Shown: positions 19,246 to 27,713 of the stretch, in pieces | Position numbering within the stretch: position 1 is the stretch's first letter | How the letters are laid out: each line of letters starts with the position of its first letter | Origin: Nguyenibacter vanlangensis | GTDB taxonomy: Bacteria > Pseudomonadota > Alphaproteobacteria > Acetobacterales > Acetobacteraceae | Length of the DNA stretch: 64,000 nt | Direction of reading: 5' to 3' | Assembly: GCF_038719015.1 (NCBI RefSeq) | Contig: NZ_CP152276.1 | Span: forward strand, 2,740,001 to 2,804,000 | Position numbers and translations under genes: made by a program | Notes under the pieces: generated by a model | The model's database searches: none | What the model saw: the letters and a program-made list of their open reading frames with translations, nothing else | What the model was told of the DNA's origin: nothing

Positions 19246-19271
19246 GTTATGAGACAGAGTTATGAGACAGA
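19246..19271. repeat. Two tandem 13-bp repeats upstream of the resolvase
   Basis: GTTATGAGACAGA occurs twice head to tail (19246-19258 and 19259-19271); a weaker form, TATGATACAGA, is near 19320. They lie 20-45 bases before the resolvase start, where a res site or autoregulatory operator is expected. Confidence 0.55.
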
Positions 19272-19465
19272 AAACCCTAGGAATAGTGCGGGTCCGAAGG
19301 CTGTCCGATAACTTGGAAGATATGATACAGACTAGGGGATGCTACGGAGAAGGATTCCGAACATTTTGAGCGATGACCTTCTTTACTGACTCGCACCGCC
19401 ATCATGGCGGGCTCGAAGGGGCACCGGGTGTCGGCTCCGCCTCGCCCCTGCGCCATGGTGGGTCG

Positions 19466-21400
19466 TCAGGCGGCTTCGCGGTAGATTTCGTCGAGGACTT
19501 CTTCGGTGAAATATGGGGCGCGACGGGGGCGGGCAGGCAGGGGGATGACCGTGGCCAGGACGGATTCCACGTGGGCGGTCGGCGGCACGGACGGGCGAAG
19601 ATGGCGCGGAATGAGGGCGGACGCTGGCAATACGGCGACCTGATTCGTCGGGCCTGGGACGTATAGATTATGCTGAATGCCGCCGACTGCCGGAATGAGC
19701 CAGACGTCCGGTAGTCCGGCGGCTTCTTCGGCAGGAATCTCGACAATCTCACCTGTTTCGCGGTCAACCCTGCACCAGAACGACGATTCAGGTTCCGCTT
19801 GATGGTCATCGGCAGAGTTTAGGTCTTCACCTGTCTGTTTGTCGTCCTGCTGCTCACTGACAGTTAGGCCAGAATAGTGGACAATAGTGGCCTTCGCCCC
19901 ATCCGGAATTACAGTTAGATGCCCTGGAACACGCGGCCCCTGCAACTCGTCCGCCTCGTCGTCCAGCGCCGCCGCCATCTCGGCCCGCGCCTCGACATCA
20001 TCGATTACAGTTAGCACCCCTGATGCGCGCGCAGCGAACTCCAAAGCAAGCCACGGTTCCGGCGCACCGGCCTGATTCCAAAGGCGGGTTGCACTCTGGT
20101 GCCCTGGCCCCAGTTCCTCTAACAGCCGGTCATAGCTCTCAATGTCGGCGGGGTCATATCGGCGGACCAGGGCAACCGGCTCGCGCCAGGGCGTCGCCAT
20201 GGCAATCGGAGCGGTCCAGCCGAGAAGATGGTTGCTCGTCGCGGGTGCCCGGCCGCCGTCCTGCCGCTTGAGCGGGCGGGCGGGCTGATGGTCTTCGGCT
20301 ACAATCCGGCGTTCCTCCGCCGCCTCGCGCGCCTCTTCATCTGCATCTACGTCAACATGGCCGTGCGACAGGGACGTTGACTTCCCGACGAGAGCAAACT
20401 CACGGCCATCAACCACGGCCTTACGATTCGACAAGCGGACGCCTTTGCGGAATCCACGGAAGTCATTGAAAGAACTGAAGAATTTTGCCATTCTGCACTC
20501 ATCGTATAGCCAGCGCACTTCATCTGCGTGGGCAGTATAGAGGTCGGCAGGCTTGCACACATATCGGATAATCCGTGCGACATCCTTGATTTCACCGCAA
20601 TCGGAGAGGTGCGCGCCCATGAAGTCCTTGGCAAATTCAACAAATGCAGCCCATTCTTCTGGGGCGAAATTGTCTACCGTGACGACAACATTCGAGTGAA
20701 CATGATACGAATGGTGCGCGTCGCCTTCACGCTGCTTGCGCGTATACTCAATACTTGAACATTGAAGCCTGATGTTGCCATCGGTCACGACCCTGGCGTG
20801 TGCTGCAAGCTGTGAGATGCGACGCACAAAGGCGCGGAATCGTTCGGCAAGGCCGCCGGGGGCGAAGGCAGGCACAGGGAGGCCGGAGGTCAGGACCATG
20901 TATCTCGTCTGCCCGGCCGGATGGCTGGCGCGCCGAGATTGTATGAATGCCCCGAGCTGATTCAGCCTTGGCCGCGCCTTTTCTACGGCGACCGCCGGGA
21001 TAAACTGGTCGTCCCGAAAAATGGATGTCGTTAAAATCCCGACCTGCCGGGTCACGCCCGAGATGGTCGTCACCTGCGCATCGCGTCGGGCATACAAATC
21101 GAGCGGCCTGCGGGCGGTGCGCAGCTTGTCGCACAGGTCCTGAGATTGCCGATACAGTTCTTGCTGTCTTATGCGCCCGGCGACCCACGGGCCGGTTTTT
21201 GCGCGCTTGCCCGTTTTGCGTGCGGTCCAATCGTCGTGCGAATATCGGGAGACTGCATCTTCTGGCGGAAGTGCGGCGTGATGGTAGGTGCCTGCGGCGG
21301 CACGGACGGGCGGCATGTGAGCGGCCAATGGGCGCGCGTAATCAGCCGCGTCCCGGTCGGCTTCCTCAATCCAGTCCAGTCCTGCCGCCACAGTCGGCAT
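19466..21400 (-). CDS. Rolling-circle replication initiator-like (HUH Rep) protein
   Basis: 644 residues from ATG 21400 (GGGGAG then six T before the ATG). The middle carries the Rep signature in order: SSIEYTRKQ, then HHSYHVHSNVVVTV with the HUH motif HVH at about 233-235, then IIRYVCKPADLY with the YxxK motif (Tyr about 280, Lys about 283) that would nick the double-strand origin. The N-terminal 170 and C-terminal 300 residues are not recognised. In an integrated element it would permit a rolling-circle excised form. Alternative: a second relaxase-like enzyme. Confidence 0.7.
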   Translation of the reverse strand: MPTVAAGLDWIEEADRDAADYARPLAAHMPPVRAAAGTYHHAALPPEDAVSRYSHDDWTARKTGKRAKTGPWVAGRIRQQELYRQSQDLCDKLRTARRPLDLYARRDAQVTTISGVTRQVGILTTSIFRDDQFIPAVAVEKARPRLNQLGAFIQSRRASHPAGQTRYMVLTSGLPVPAFAPGGLAERFRAFVRRISQLAAHARVVTDGNIRLQCSSIEYTRKQREGDAHHSYHVHSNVVVTVDNFAPEEWAAFVEFAKDFMGAHLSDCGEIKDVARIIRYVCKPADLYTAHADEVRWLYDECRMAKFFSSFNDFRGFRKGVRLSNRKAVVDGREFALVGKSTSLSHGHVDVDADEEAREAAEERRIVAEDHQPARPLKRQDGGRAPATSNHLLGWTAPIAMATPWREPVALVRRYDPADIESYDRLLEELGPGHQSATRLWNQAGAPEPWLALEFAARASGVLTVIDDVEARAEMAAALDDEADELQGPRVPGHLTVIPDGAKATIVHYSGLTVSEQQDDKQTGEDLNSADDHQAEPESSFWCRVDRETGEIVEIPAEEAAGLPDVWLIPAVGGIQHNLYVPGPTNQVAVLPASALIPRHLRPSVPPTAHVESVLATVIPLPARPRRAPYFTEEVLDEIYREAA

Positions 21401-21475
21401 AAAAAACTCCCCATCGCATGGAGATGGAGAGTTGAAACTGGCCACAACGACCAGCTATATTCCCTTCACCCCCAA

Positions 21476-21532
21476 TACCCCAGGTTCTTCCGATAGCCCT
21501 TGCAGGGGCGATGACCGGAAAGACCTGGGGTA
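21476..21532. repeat. Inverted repeat between Rep and integrase genes
   Basis: TACCCCAGGT (21476-21485) pairs with ACCTGGGGTA (21523-21532); extending inwards gives about 15 of 17 paired bases and a ~23-base loop. It lies upstream of rep and downstream of the integrase. It could be the integrase terminator or part of a double-strand origin for the Rep protein. Confidence 0.5.
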
Positions 21533-21630
21533 AATTCTTTGAATGGTGACGAAGGGGAGTCCTGGATTTCAAGGTTCGCGATGCGTTCTCTTTGTGACAA
21601 ATTGTAACAACTGGGTCAGCGCCGGGCATC

Positions 21631-23205
21631 TCATTCCATCAGGCGGCAGATATCAAAGAAGGTCGGATAACGGATGGTCTCGACGGCTTTCCCGAGATTC
21701 CGGACGCCAATTCTCTTTGTGTAATTGATTTCCCCGATGCTCTTCTTCCTACCGTCCGCCGCCCCCTCGTGACCGAGAAGTGCGTCAATCCAAAGCGGCC
21801 GGATGGTCACTTCCTGATTTTGAAGCTGGGTCGAGACGGTATGCCTGAATGAATGAAACCTCGTATTCGGCGGGATACCGGCCCTTTTCTTGAACTTCGA
21901 AAACTCCCGGCTGAACACATACCCCCGCGAACTCCTGGGGCCTTCCGGGCTCAAATCTCCGAAGATGTAATCATGACCTCCACGCTCTACGTTCCTAATG
22001 CGCTCCATCAGGCCAAACTCTTGTCGGCGCAAGACCGAATGGACCGGAACAAGCCTGGACCCCGCTTCGCTCTTAGGCGACCAGGGCTCGGGGTCCGTGT
22101 GCTCTCGGACATGGAAACACTTAACGCCCTCAAATTCCACGACGTCCTGAGGGCGAAGGCGGCATATTTCCTCAAGCCGCATCCCCGAATATGCTGCGAT
22201 TCCAACAAGGTGAGCGAAGGTCGCCTTGTATATGTCCCGATATGTCCATCTCGCCTCGACAAGCCTTTGAAGATTTTCATCGGACCAGTCCATAACAACA
22301 AGGCGAGTCCGCTTCACGTCGAAGCTATGGCCAGACCAAATATTTCTGTCCACTTCTTCGTGTCGCATGTGGTATTTCCACAACATGGACCAATTCGAAA
22401 CGTGGTTTTTAACGCTCTTCTCTGATAGTGTCTGATAGTCTCCATTCTCTTCAAAGAAAGAGATGACCTCATCTATAGAGGCATTCTTGCTGTTTTTGTT
22501 ATGAAGAGCCGGAATACGCCGGAGCGTATCGATAGCATTTTCAGCATCCTTCATAGACACGGACCGGATGGCAGTGTCACTGCCGAGGATTTCATCCAGG
22601 AACCTGAACGCGACTCGCTGCCCTCTTCGGGTATCGCCATTTTCATCGTATTTCTGAGCGGTGCCATCATAGAAGCGGACGATGGCCTGCCTTACAGAAA
22701 TTGAGTGTGGCTGGGCTGATGGCACCAATGTCGGTCCAGCCCCTGACTGCGCCGACATGACACACAGTGCCCGCTCAAATGCCTGCATTTCTGCCGCATG
22801 TCCGGCTTTCTGCATTTCGGAAACCGTCTGCCAAGCTGCGGCCAGCTTCCTGAACGATTCCCTAACATCATGGGCAGAACTCATGACGAGGCTATTGAAA
22901 TGGCCGATAACATCATCAGACGGCAGATTTTCGGCACCGGCAATAATCGCCGCTTTCAGTTCATCCACCGTGATTTCATTGCTGCGGAACTGAGCAATGA
23001 GGGCATCAAGCCTCTGCCGAACGTCCACGCCACGCCTCCTGAGAACAGCCTCGGTCTGCGTGTATAGCGCCGCCGCCCTGGCCTGGGCAGTCGAACGGTT
23101 GCCTGTTTTGAGCGATACCGAGATTTCCCGTCGTCCGGTCAGTGCCCGCAAATCTTGCGGAACCACACGCCGGAAGTGGTATGTCCGACCCACCTTTTTG
23201 AGCAC
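21631..23205 (-). CDS. Tyrosine recombinase integrase
   Basis: 524 residues. N-terminal arm-binding domain of the DUF6538 type (VGRTYHFRRVVPQDLRAL), a core-binding domain, then the catalytic domain with Arg in AAYSGMRLEEICRL, Lys/Arg region SEAGSRLVPVH, HSFRHT, LLGHEG and the nucleophile Tyr in EINYTKRIG. Starts at GTG 23205. It reads away from the tRNA, 105 bases from the att core, and the intervening DNA holds three arm-type repeats. Drives excision and integration of the 12475-23334 element. Confidence 0.93.
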   Translation of the reverse strand: MLKKVGRTYHFRRVVPQDLRALTGRREISVSLKTGNRSTAQARAAALYTQTEAVLRRRGVDVRQRLDALIAQFRSNEITVDELKAAIIAGAENLPSDDVIGHFNSLVMSSAHDVRESFRKLAAAWQTVSEMQKAGHAAEMQAFERALCVMSAQSGAGPTLVPSAQPHSISVRQAIVRFYDGTAQKYDENGDTRRGQRVAFRFLDEILGSDTAIRSVSMKDAENAIDTLRRIPALHNKNSKNASIDEVISFFEENGDYQTLSEKSVKNHVSNWSMLWKYHMRHEEVDRNIWSGHSFDVKRTRLVVMDWSDENLQRLVEARWTYRDIYKATFAHLVGIAAYSGMRLEEICRLRPQDVVEFEGVKCFHVREHTDPEPWSPKSEAGSRLVPVHSVLRRQEFGLMERIRNVERGGHDYIFGDLSPEGPRSSRGYVFSREFSKFKKRAGIPPNTRFHSFRHTVSTQLQNQEVTIRPLWIDALLGHEGAADGRKKSIGEINYTKRIGVRNLGKAVETIRYPTFFDICRLME

Positions 23206-23220
23206 TGCCCGCCCTCATGC

Positions 23221-23251
23221 GTGGGCAAAAAGTGGGCAACCGCGTGGGTAA
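23221..23251. promoter_or_regulatory. Right arm-type integrase sites
   Basis: GTGGGCAA at 23221 and 23232 and GTGGGTAA at 23244, spaced 11 and 12 bases, between the integrase start and the att core; they match the left-end cluster at 12562-12603. Confidence 0.6.
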
Positions 23252-23309
23252 ACCGCACTTTTCGCCAAAAACCCGGACGGAAAAGTGTTTATTTTCAATG
23301 AGTTGTGTG

Positions 23310-23395
23310 TGGTGCGAGCTGCGGGACTCGAACCCGCACGCCCTTGCGGGCGCAAGATTTTAAGTCTCGTGCGTCTACCATTCCGCCAAGCTCGC
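23310..23395 (-). tRNA. tRNA-Leu(UAA)
   Basis: 86 bases including an encoded CCA. Acceptor GCGAGCU pairs with AGCUCGC; anticodon loop ACUUAAAAU gives UAA; long variable arm (GCCCGCAAGGGC) as in class II leucine tRNAs; T-arm GGGUUCGAGUCCC. Its 3' 25 bases are the attachment core shared with 12475-12499; the gene remains intact because the element brings an identical end. Confidence 0.96.
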
Positions 23396-23467
23396 CCGGC
23401 CCGTCGTCTAGCACACTCGCCAAGGCGGTAAAATCCGCGGGCCCGGTTTTTGTTGCCCGGGGTCCTT

Positions 23468-24187
23468 TCAAGCCATGCGCAACAGAGCGGGTCCATGACG
23501 CCGGAGCCAGGTTTCCGCCATATGGCGGTGAGGGGTCAGACTGGCGACCAGCATCCAGAAATCCGACCCATGATTCAGATGCCGCAGATGTGCCAGTTCG
23601 TGGGCAATGACATAGTGCTGGATTTCTGCCGGCGCCATCAGAAGGCGCCAACTGAGCATGATCGTTCCGTCCGAATTGCAGCTACCCCAGCGGCTGCTGG
23701 TGTCCTTGATCGCCAGCCGCCGTGGCCGCAGGCCTGACTGTTCGGCCAGTTGGGCCATGCGCGCGGACAGACGGCGCCGCGCCTCCTGCCTGAGAAAGGC
23801 GCCGAGACGGCGGCGCATGAACTCGGCCTCTCCACTGACCATGATGGTCTCGCCTTCGATCCATACGCCGCCCCGCGCATGCGGGCAGTGACGAATGGCA
23901 TGCGGGCGGCCATCCAGCAGCACCTGGCCGCCATCATGCCATGGCGCATCCGGCGGCAGGTGATCCAACCGACTGAAAACCCAGATCGCGTGGGTGCGTA
24001 GCAGCGCCAGGCCGGCTTCACGTGTCGTGCGAGGCGGCAGGGTGACGACGACGCCGGCCTGTCTGGGATCAATCCGCAGGGTGACCCGGCGCGCCTGGAG
24101 GGAGTGACGCCAGAAGACGGAGATATCACGCCCCTCCAGCGACACAGTCTGCTTCGCCGCCTTGTCCGTGCCGGAGAGGGCGTTCAT
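23468..24187 (-). CDS. YgjP-like (DUF45) zinc metallopeptidase
   Basis: 239 residues, cytosolic, of unknown substrate. The C-terminal domain carries the family pattern RWGSCNSDGTIMLSWRLLMA, then the zinc motif VIAHELAHLRHLNHG (HELAH with the third His 9 residues on) and FWMLVASLTP. The N-terminal part (VTLRIDPRQAGVVVTLPPRTT) is the usual beta domain. ATG 24187 overlaps the stop of the upstream gene (TGATG), so the two are coupled. Confidence 0.88.
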   Translation of the reverse strand: MNALSGTDKAAKQTVSLEGRDISVFWRHSLQARRVTLRIDPRQAGVVVTLPPRTTREAGLALLRTHAIWVFSRLDHLPPDAPWHDGGQVLLDGRPHAIRHCPHARGGVWIEGETIMVSGEAEFMRRRLGAFLRQEARRRLSARMAQLAEQSGLRPRRLAIKDTSSRWGSCNSDGTIMLSWRLLMAPAEIQHYVIAHELAHLRHLNHGSDFWMLVASLTPHRHMAETWLRRHGPALLRMA

Positions 24188-24669
24188 CAATCCACGCGGC
24201 GCAGCTTGGGACGGCGCGGCTTGGGCATGGTGCCGGGCCAATCGACGATGTGATGTTCCAGCAGGCCGGCGCGGCGTTCGCTGAGTGCCCGGCCGCGGAC
24301 GGAAATTCCGGCCTGGTGTACGGTGTCGGGCGAACCGGATACCAGAGGGTGCCACCACGCCAGGGGGCGGCCCTCGGCCAACAGGCGATAGGCGCAACTG
24401 GGCGGCAGCCAATCGATGTCGGCCAATGCCTCGGGCGTCAACTGCACGCAATCGGGGACTTTGCGCCGCCGCTGCGCATAGTCGGAGCAACGGCAGGTTT
24501 CCAGGTCCAGCAAGCGGCAGGCAACGTTGGTATAAAGGACCTCGTTCGTCTCATCCTCGCGCAGCTTGTGCAGGCAGCATCTGCCGCAGCCGTCACACAG
24601 CGCTTCCCATTCCTCGGCCGTCATTTCGTCCAGGCGCCGAGTCTGCCAGAATGGAGGAGTATCGGTCAT
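24187..24669 (-). CDS. YcgN-family cysteine-cluster protein
   Basis: 160 residues. Opens with [30 protein letters not shown]; the Cys cluster CDGCGRCC with further Cys in [17 protein letters not shown] matches the UPF0153/UPF0260 (YcgN/YkgJ) Fe or Zn binding family of unknown function. [11 protein letters not shown] and DWPGTMPK close the protein as in YcgN. Its first ~75 bases overlap the end of the ABC permease-like frame read in another phase, which is unusual. Confidence 0.85.
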   Translation of the reverse strand: MTDTPPFWQTRRLDEMTAEEWEALCDGCGRCCLHKLREDETNEVLYTNVACRLLDLETCRCSDYAQRRRKVPDCVQLTPEALADIDWLPPSCAYRLLAEGRPLAWWHPLVSGSPDTVHQAGISVRGRALSERRAGLLEHHIVDWPGTMPKPRRPKLRRVD

Positions 24670-25153
24670 GGTCGACGATCATATGGGATTGGGTCGTGGC
24701 TGAGAAGACAAGCGGCCGCCCCCGTGATCCGCCATACAGAGCCAGCAAAATCGTAGCCGCCATGGCCAGCGCCATTGCCGCCAGCACGGCCGGGCCAAGC
24801 AGCGGCAACCAGAGCATGCGCAGGCGCGCCGCCTGCCCGGCCCCCAGCCCCCGGGCTGTACGGGTCATGTCCCGCGGCAGGGCCGACAATGCCCGTAGCG
24901 GCAGGAGCACGATCAACGGCACCAGGCATGCCCCGCGCAGCAGCGCGCCGGTAATCATGCCGTCGGGTAAGAGCGACGGCGATGCCGCAACCATGACACC
25001 CGGGATCAGGAGCATCGATGCCACGATGCGGGCAGCGATCAGCGCACACTCGATACGCAGGCCGCGCAGGGCCAGGCAGACGAGAAAGATCAGCGTGGCA
25101 CCGCCGCTGCCGCCCGCCAAGGTCAACAAGGCGGACATCATTCGGCCTGTCAC
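24593..25153 (-). CDS. ABC transporter permease-like protein, short
   Basis: Up to 186 residues, about four membrane helices ([61 protein letters not shown]). The loop [25 protein letters not shown] is the EAA motif by which binding-protein-dependent permeases contact their ATPase. Normal permeases of this type are 260-550 residues, so this one lacks an N-terminal portion. GTG 25153 overlaps the preceding stop; ATG 25141 or 25138 are alternatives. The 3' end overlaps the YcgN-like gene. Confidence 0.6.
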   Translation of the reverse strand: MTGRMMSALLTLAGGSGGATLIFLVCLALRGLRIECALIAARIVASMLLIPGVMVAASPSLLPDGMITGALLRGACLVPLIVLLPLRALSALPRDMTRTARGLGAGQAARLRMLWLPLLGPAVLAAMALAMAATILLALYGGSRGRPLVFSATTQSHMIVDHDRYSSILADSAPGRNDGRGMGSAV

Positions 25154-26100
25154 GAAGGCGCCGCCAGCCAGTCCGCGAACCGCTTGGTCAGTTCCGGGAG
25201 ATGGGCCTGCCAGAAGGCCGCATCCATGGGGATGGGCTGCGGTCCGGAAACAGGGCGACCATGATATAAGGCAGCGAAGCGCGTCACCTGTTCGGGTTGA
25301 CCCATGTAAGTCAGCAGCGCGCGCACCTTGGCCCGCGTCGCATCATCCAGTCCGGTTGCGACCCCCCAGCACAGCACGTCGTCCAGGCTCTGGTCCCATT
25401 GCAGCCCGACATCGCGATGGCCTGCCGCATCCTGCATGGCGGCGACCTCGCCCGCGGCGGCGCTGGTCATCAGCACGCTGCCATTGCCGATAATGCGCGC
25501 CGAGTCCGCAGCATCGGTCCACCAGACGATATAGGGGCGCAACTGGCTGAGCTTGTGGAACGCCCTGGCGACGCCTTCCGGCGTGGCGAGGACGGTGTAG
25601 ACATCGGACGCCGGCACGCCGTCAGCCATCAGGGCAATTTCCAGGGTGGAACGCGGATCCTTGCGCAGGCCACGCTTGCCGGGATAGCGGACAACGTTCC
25701 AGAAATCCGCCCAATGGGGGGCGCTCGGCACCCGGCCGCGGTCCCAGGCCAGGGCGATTCCATCATGCAGAGCAGGCACGCCACAAGCATCGGCGCTGCC
25801 CGGACTGCCGCCCAGCCGCTGCAATTGGCCCTGCAGGCAGGCGATACGGGCCGTGCTGTCCTCCATCAACGCCAGCATCCAGGTGCCGCGCCCGATGGGC
25901 GGGCGTTCTGCCAGGACCGGCAGAGTGCCGTCCCAGATATAATGCAGCACGCTGGCACCCGAACTGGCCGCGAAAGGACGAAAGAACGCCTCGGCTTGAG
26001 CCTTGCCCAAGGCACCACCCCAGCTATTGACCACCAGCGCGTGCGTCCGCCACCGGCTCTTGGCTTCAGGCCGGGTCGGCGTCAGCGCCAGCAGAAGCAT
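25150..26100 (-). CDS. ABC transporter solute-binding protein-like
   Basis: 316 residues from ATG 26100, the first usual start; the frame stays open upstream with a basic, hydrophobic stretch (RRRPLRYLVGIF), so the true signal peptide may begin earlier at a nonstandard codon. The mature part has the PotD/thiamine-binding-like look: LVVNSWGGALGKAQAEAFFRPF, FWNVVRYPGKRGLRKDPRSTLEIAL, YIVWWTDAADSARIIGNGSV, and WDQSLDDVLCWGVATG. Would capture a polyamine-like or other small ligand in the periplasm. Sits between the degenerate ATPase gene and the permease. Confidence 0.75.
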   Translation of the reverse strand: MLLLALTPTRPEAKSRWRTHALVVNSWGGALGKAQAEAFFRPFAASSGASVLHYIWDGTLPVLAERPPIGRGTWMLALMEDSTARIACLQGQLQRLGGSPGSADACGVPALHDGIALAWDRGRVPSAPHWADFWNVVRYPGKRGLRKDPRSTLEIALMADGVPASDVYTVLATPEGVARAFHKLSQLRPYIVWWTDAADSARIIGNGSVLMTSAAAGEVAAMQDAAGHRDVGLQWDQSLDDVLCWGVATGLDDATRAKVRALLTYMGQPEQVTRFAALYHGRPVSGPQPIPMDAAFWQAHLPELTKRFADWLAAPS

Positions 26101-26193
26101 GAAAATCCCGACCAGATAGCGGAGCGGTCGGCGACGTGGACAGGACGAACCGGACAGGGGGACAAACTTTCGAATGGCGACGGGTGTCGAACG

Positions 26194-27324
26194 CTAGCTC
26201 ATTTCACCGCGAAACGGAAAGGCCACCGCATGCACGGGCGGCCAGGCCAATTGGGCCGGTCGCCCGGGTTCCAGACCCGTCAGGCTTTGCGCCGGCGGAC
26301 GCCGCACCAGGATTTCCTGCCCGTCGCCCAGGCGGAAACGCAGACGAATGTGATCGCCCATATGATGCAGTGCGACCAGGCTGGCGGGCAATGTTCCTTC
26401 TTCAGGGTCGGCAGTTGCGCGGCCTGAAGGGAATAAGGTCGCGATTCGATCCGGACGGATGCACAACGTGCAGAGCATGTCCGGAGCCAAGCCTTCGGCA
26501 GCCCGCGCTTCGACCACGCATCCGTTGGCCAGGTGAACCCGGGCCACATCGTCCTCCACCGCGCCAACGCGGCCGGTCAGGGTATTGGCATCGCCGAAAT
26601 CGGCGGCAACCGCGGCACAGGCCGGGTTGTCGAACAGATCAACCGGTCGCCCCGTCTGCAGCAGCGTGCGGCCGGACAGAACGCCGATCCGATCCCCCAG
26701 CAGCAAGGCGTCCTCGCGGTCACGGGTGGCCAGCAGCATCGTCAGATTCTGTGCCCTGGCCAGCCGGGCCAGCACCTGCCGCAGGGTGCTGCGGTCGTCA
26801 GGTTCGAGCTTCGCAAAGGGGTCATCCAACAGCAGCACGGGGGGGGCGAAGACCAGCAGCCGGGCCAGCCGGGCCCGCCACGCTTCCTGTGGCTCCAGAG
26901 CCTGCGGTGCATGCTCGGCGCGTCCGTCCAAGCCCGTCAGGGCCAGAGTCTCATTGACCCGGGCGGCGATAGAGGACCGATCGTATCCGCGTGCCCCGAG
27001 CGGGAAGGCCACGTTCTGCCGCACCGTCATATGCGCGAACAAATGATCCCGCGGACTGAACAGGCCGATGCCGCGCTGCCCGGCTGTATCCATGGACCTG
27101 TCCTGCCCGTCGATGAGAATTTCACCCCCGAGGCGGGGTAGGTGGCCGGCCAGCGTATCCATCAGGCATGACATGTCCGATACCCGATTGCCCAGCAGGG
27201 CCAGGCACATCCCACGTTGCACGGCAAACGACAGCGCGGGAGCGAAGGGATCGAGCGGCGCGCACATGAGGCCGCGTACATCCAGACGAGGAAGGACGGG
27301 CGGACGAGGAGAGACCACGGGCAT
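26194..27324 (-). CDS. ABC ATPase-like protein with degenerate catalytic motifs
   Basis: 376 residues, laid out like PotA (nucleotide-binding domain plus C-terminal TOBE/MOP domain). Yet each catalytic motif is altered: Walker A is GNRVSDMS (45-52) with no Lys; the Q-loop reads GLFSPRDHLFAHMTV; the LSGGQ signature is ALEPQEAWRARLA; Walker B is LLLDDPFAKLE with Asp for the catalytic Glu; the switch His is Arg in LATRDREDAL. The frame is intact and codon use normal, so it is a maintained pseudo-ATPase or a very recent loss. First gene of the operon with the binding protein and permease. Confidence 0.8.
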   Translation of the reverse strand: MPVVSPRPPVLPRLDVRGLMCAPLDPFAPALSFAVQRGMCLALLGNRVSDMSCLMDTLAGHLPRLGGEILIDGQDRSMDTAGQRGIGLFSPRDHLFAHMTVRQNVAFPLGARGYDRSSIAARVNETLALTGLDGRAEHAPQALEPQEAWRARLARLLVFAPPVLLLDDPFAKLEPDDRSTLRQVLARLARAQNLTMLLATRDREDALLLGDRIGVLSGRTLLQTGRPVDLFDNPACAAVAADFGDANTLTGRVGAVEDDVARVHLANGCVVEARAAEGLAPDMLCTLCIRPDRIATLFPSGRATADPEEGTLPASLVALHHMGDHIRLRFRLGDGQEILVRRPPAQSLTGLEPGRPAQLAWPPVHAVAFPFRGEMS

Positions 27325-27397
27325 ACGAAAACCGAAACTTGACGAATAAGCGACGCGTTGGCTCCACCGTAGCCAACTTTAATCAAGGACACGAGCG

Positions 27398-27676
27398 ATG
27401 TTCCGACGCAAAGCCCCGAAACCCACCCAGGAAGCCCTGAAGGCGACCCATGACGAATTGCTGTCACTGAAGGCGCAGGTAGAGCGCCTGATGAATGAGC
27501 ATGTCACCCCGGTCCTGGCCGATGCGGCAGACCGGGCCGAGCACGTCGTTGCCAATGCGCGCGAACTGACGGATCATCAGGTGCGGGACGTCACGACCCG
27601 TGTGCGCGCCAAACCCTGGCTGGCCATGGTCATCGTCGCGGCGATCGGCTATCTGGCGGGACGCGTGATGAGGTAG
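27398..27676 (+). CDS. DUF883 (ElaB/YqjD-like) membrane-anchored protein
   Basis: 92 residues: a long amphipathic helix (KATHDELLSLKAQVERLMNE ... AADRAEHVVANARELTDHQV) followed by a C-terminal membrane anchor AMVIVAAIGYLAGRVMR, the standard YqjD/ElaB layout. E. coli members tether ribosomes to the inner membrane in stationary phase. Followed by the YqjE-like gene, the same pairing as in enterobacteria. Confidence 0.85.
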   Translation: MFRRKAPKPTQEALKATHDELLSLKAQVERLMNEHVTPVLADAADRAEHVVANARELTDHQVRDVTTRVRAKPWLAMVIVAAIGYLAGRVMR

Positions 27677-27713
27677 GACGCCGCAAACACAGCAGAGGGA
27701 CAAAGCGAGGACC

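Larger units (their letters stand above)
12475..23334. mobile_element. Integrative and mobilizable element in tRNA-Leu(UAA)
   Basis: Bounded by the 25-bp att repeats 12475-12499 and 23310-23334. It encodes a tyrosine integrase beside the tRNA, an HUH replication-type protein, a serine resolvase, MobC and relaxase, an oriT-like stretch and several unknown genes, but no visible type IV secretion channel, so it would need a helper to transfer. About 10.8 kb. Base composition is somewhat lower in GC than the flanks, especially in the integrase and the 17 kb region. Confidence 0.88.
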
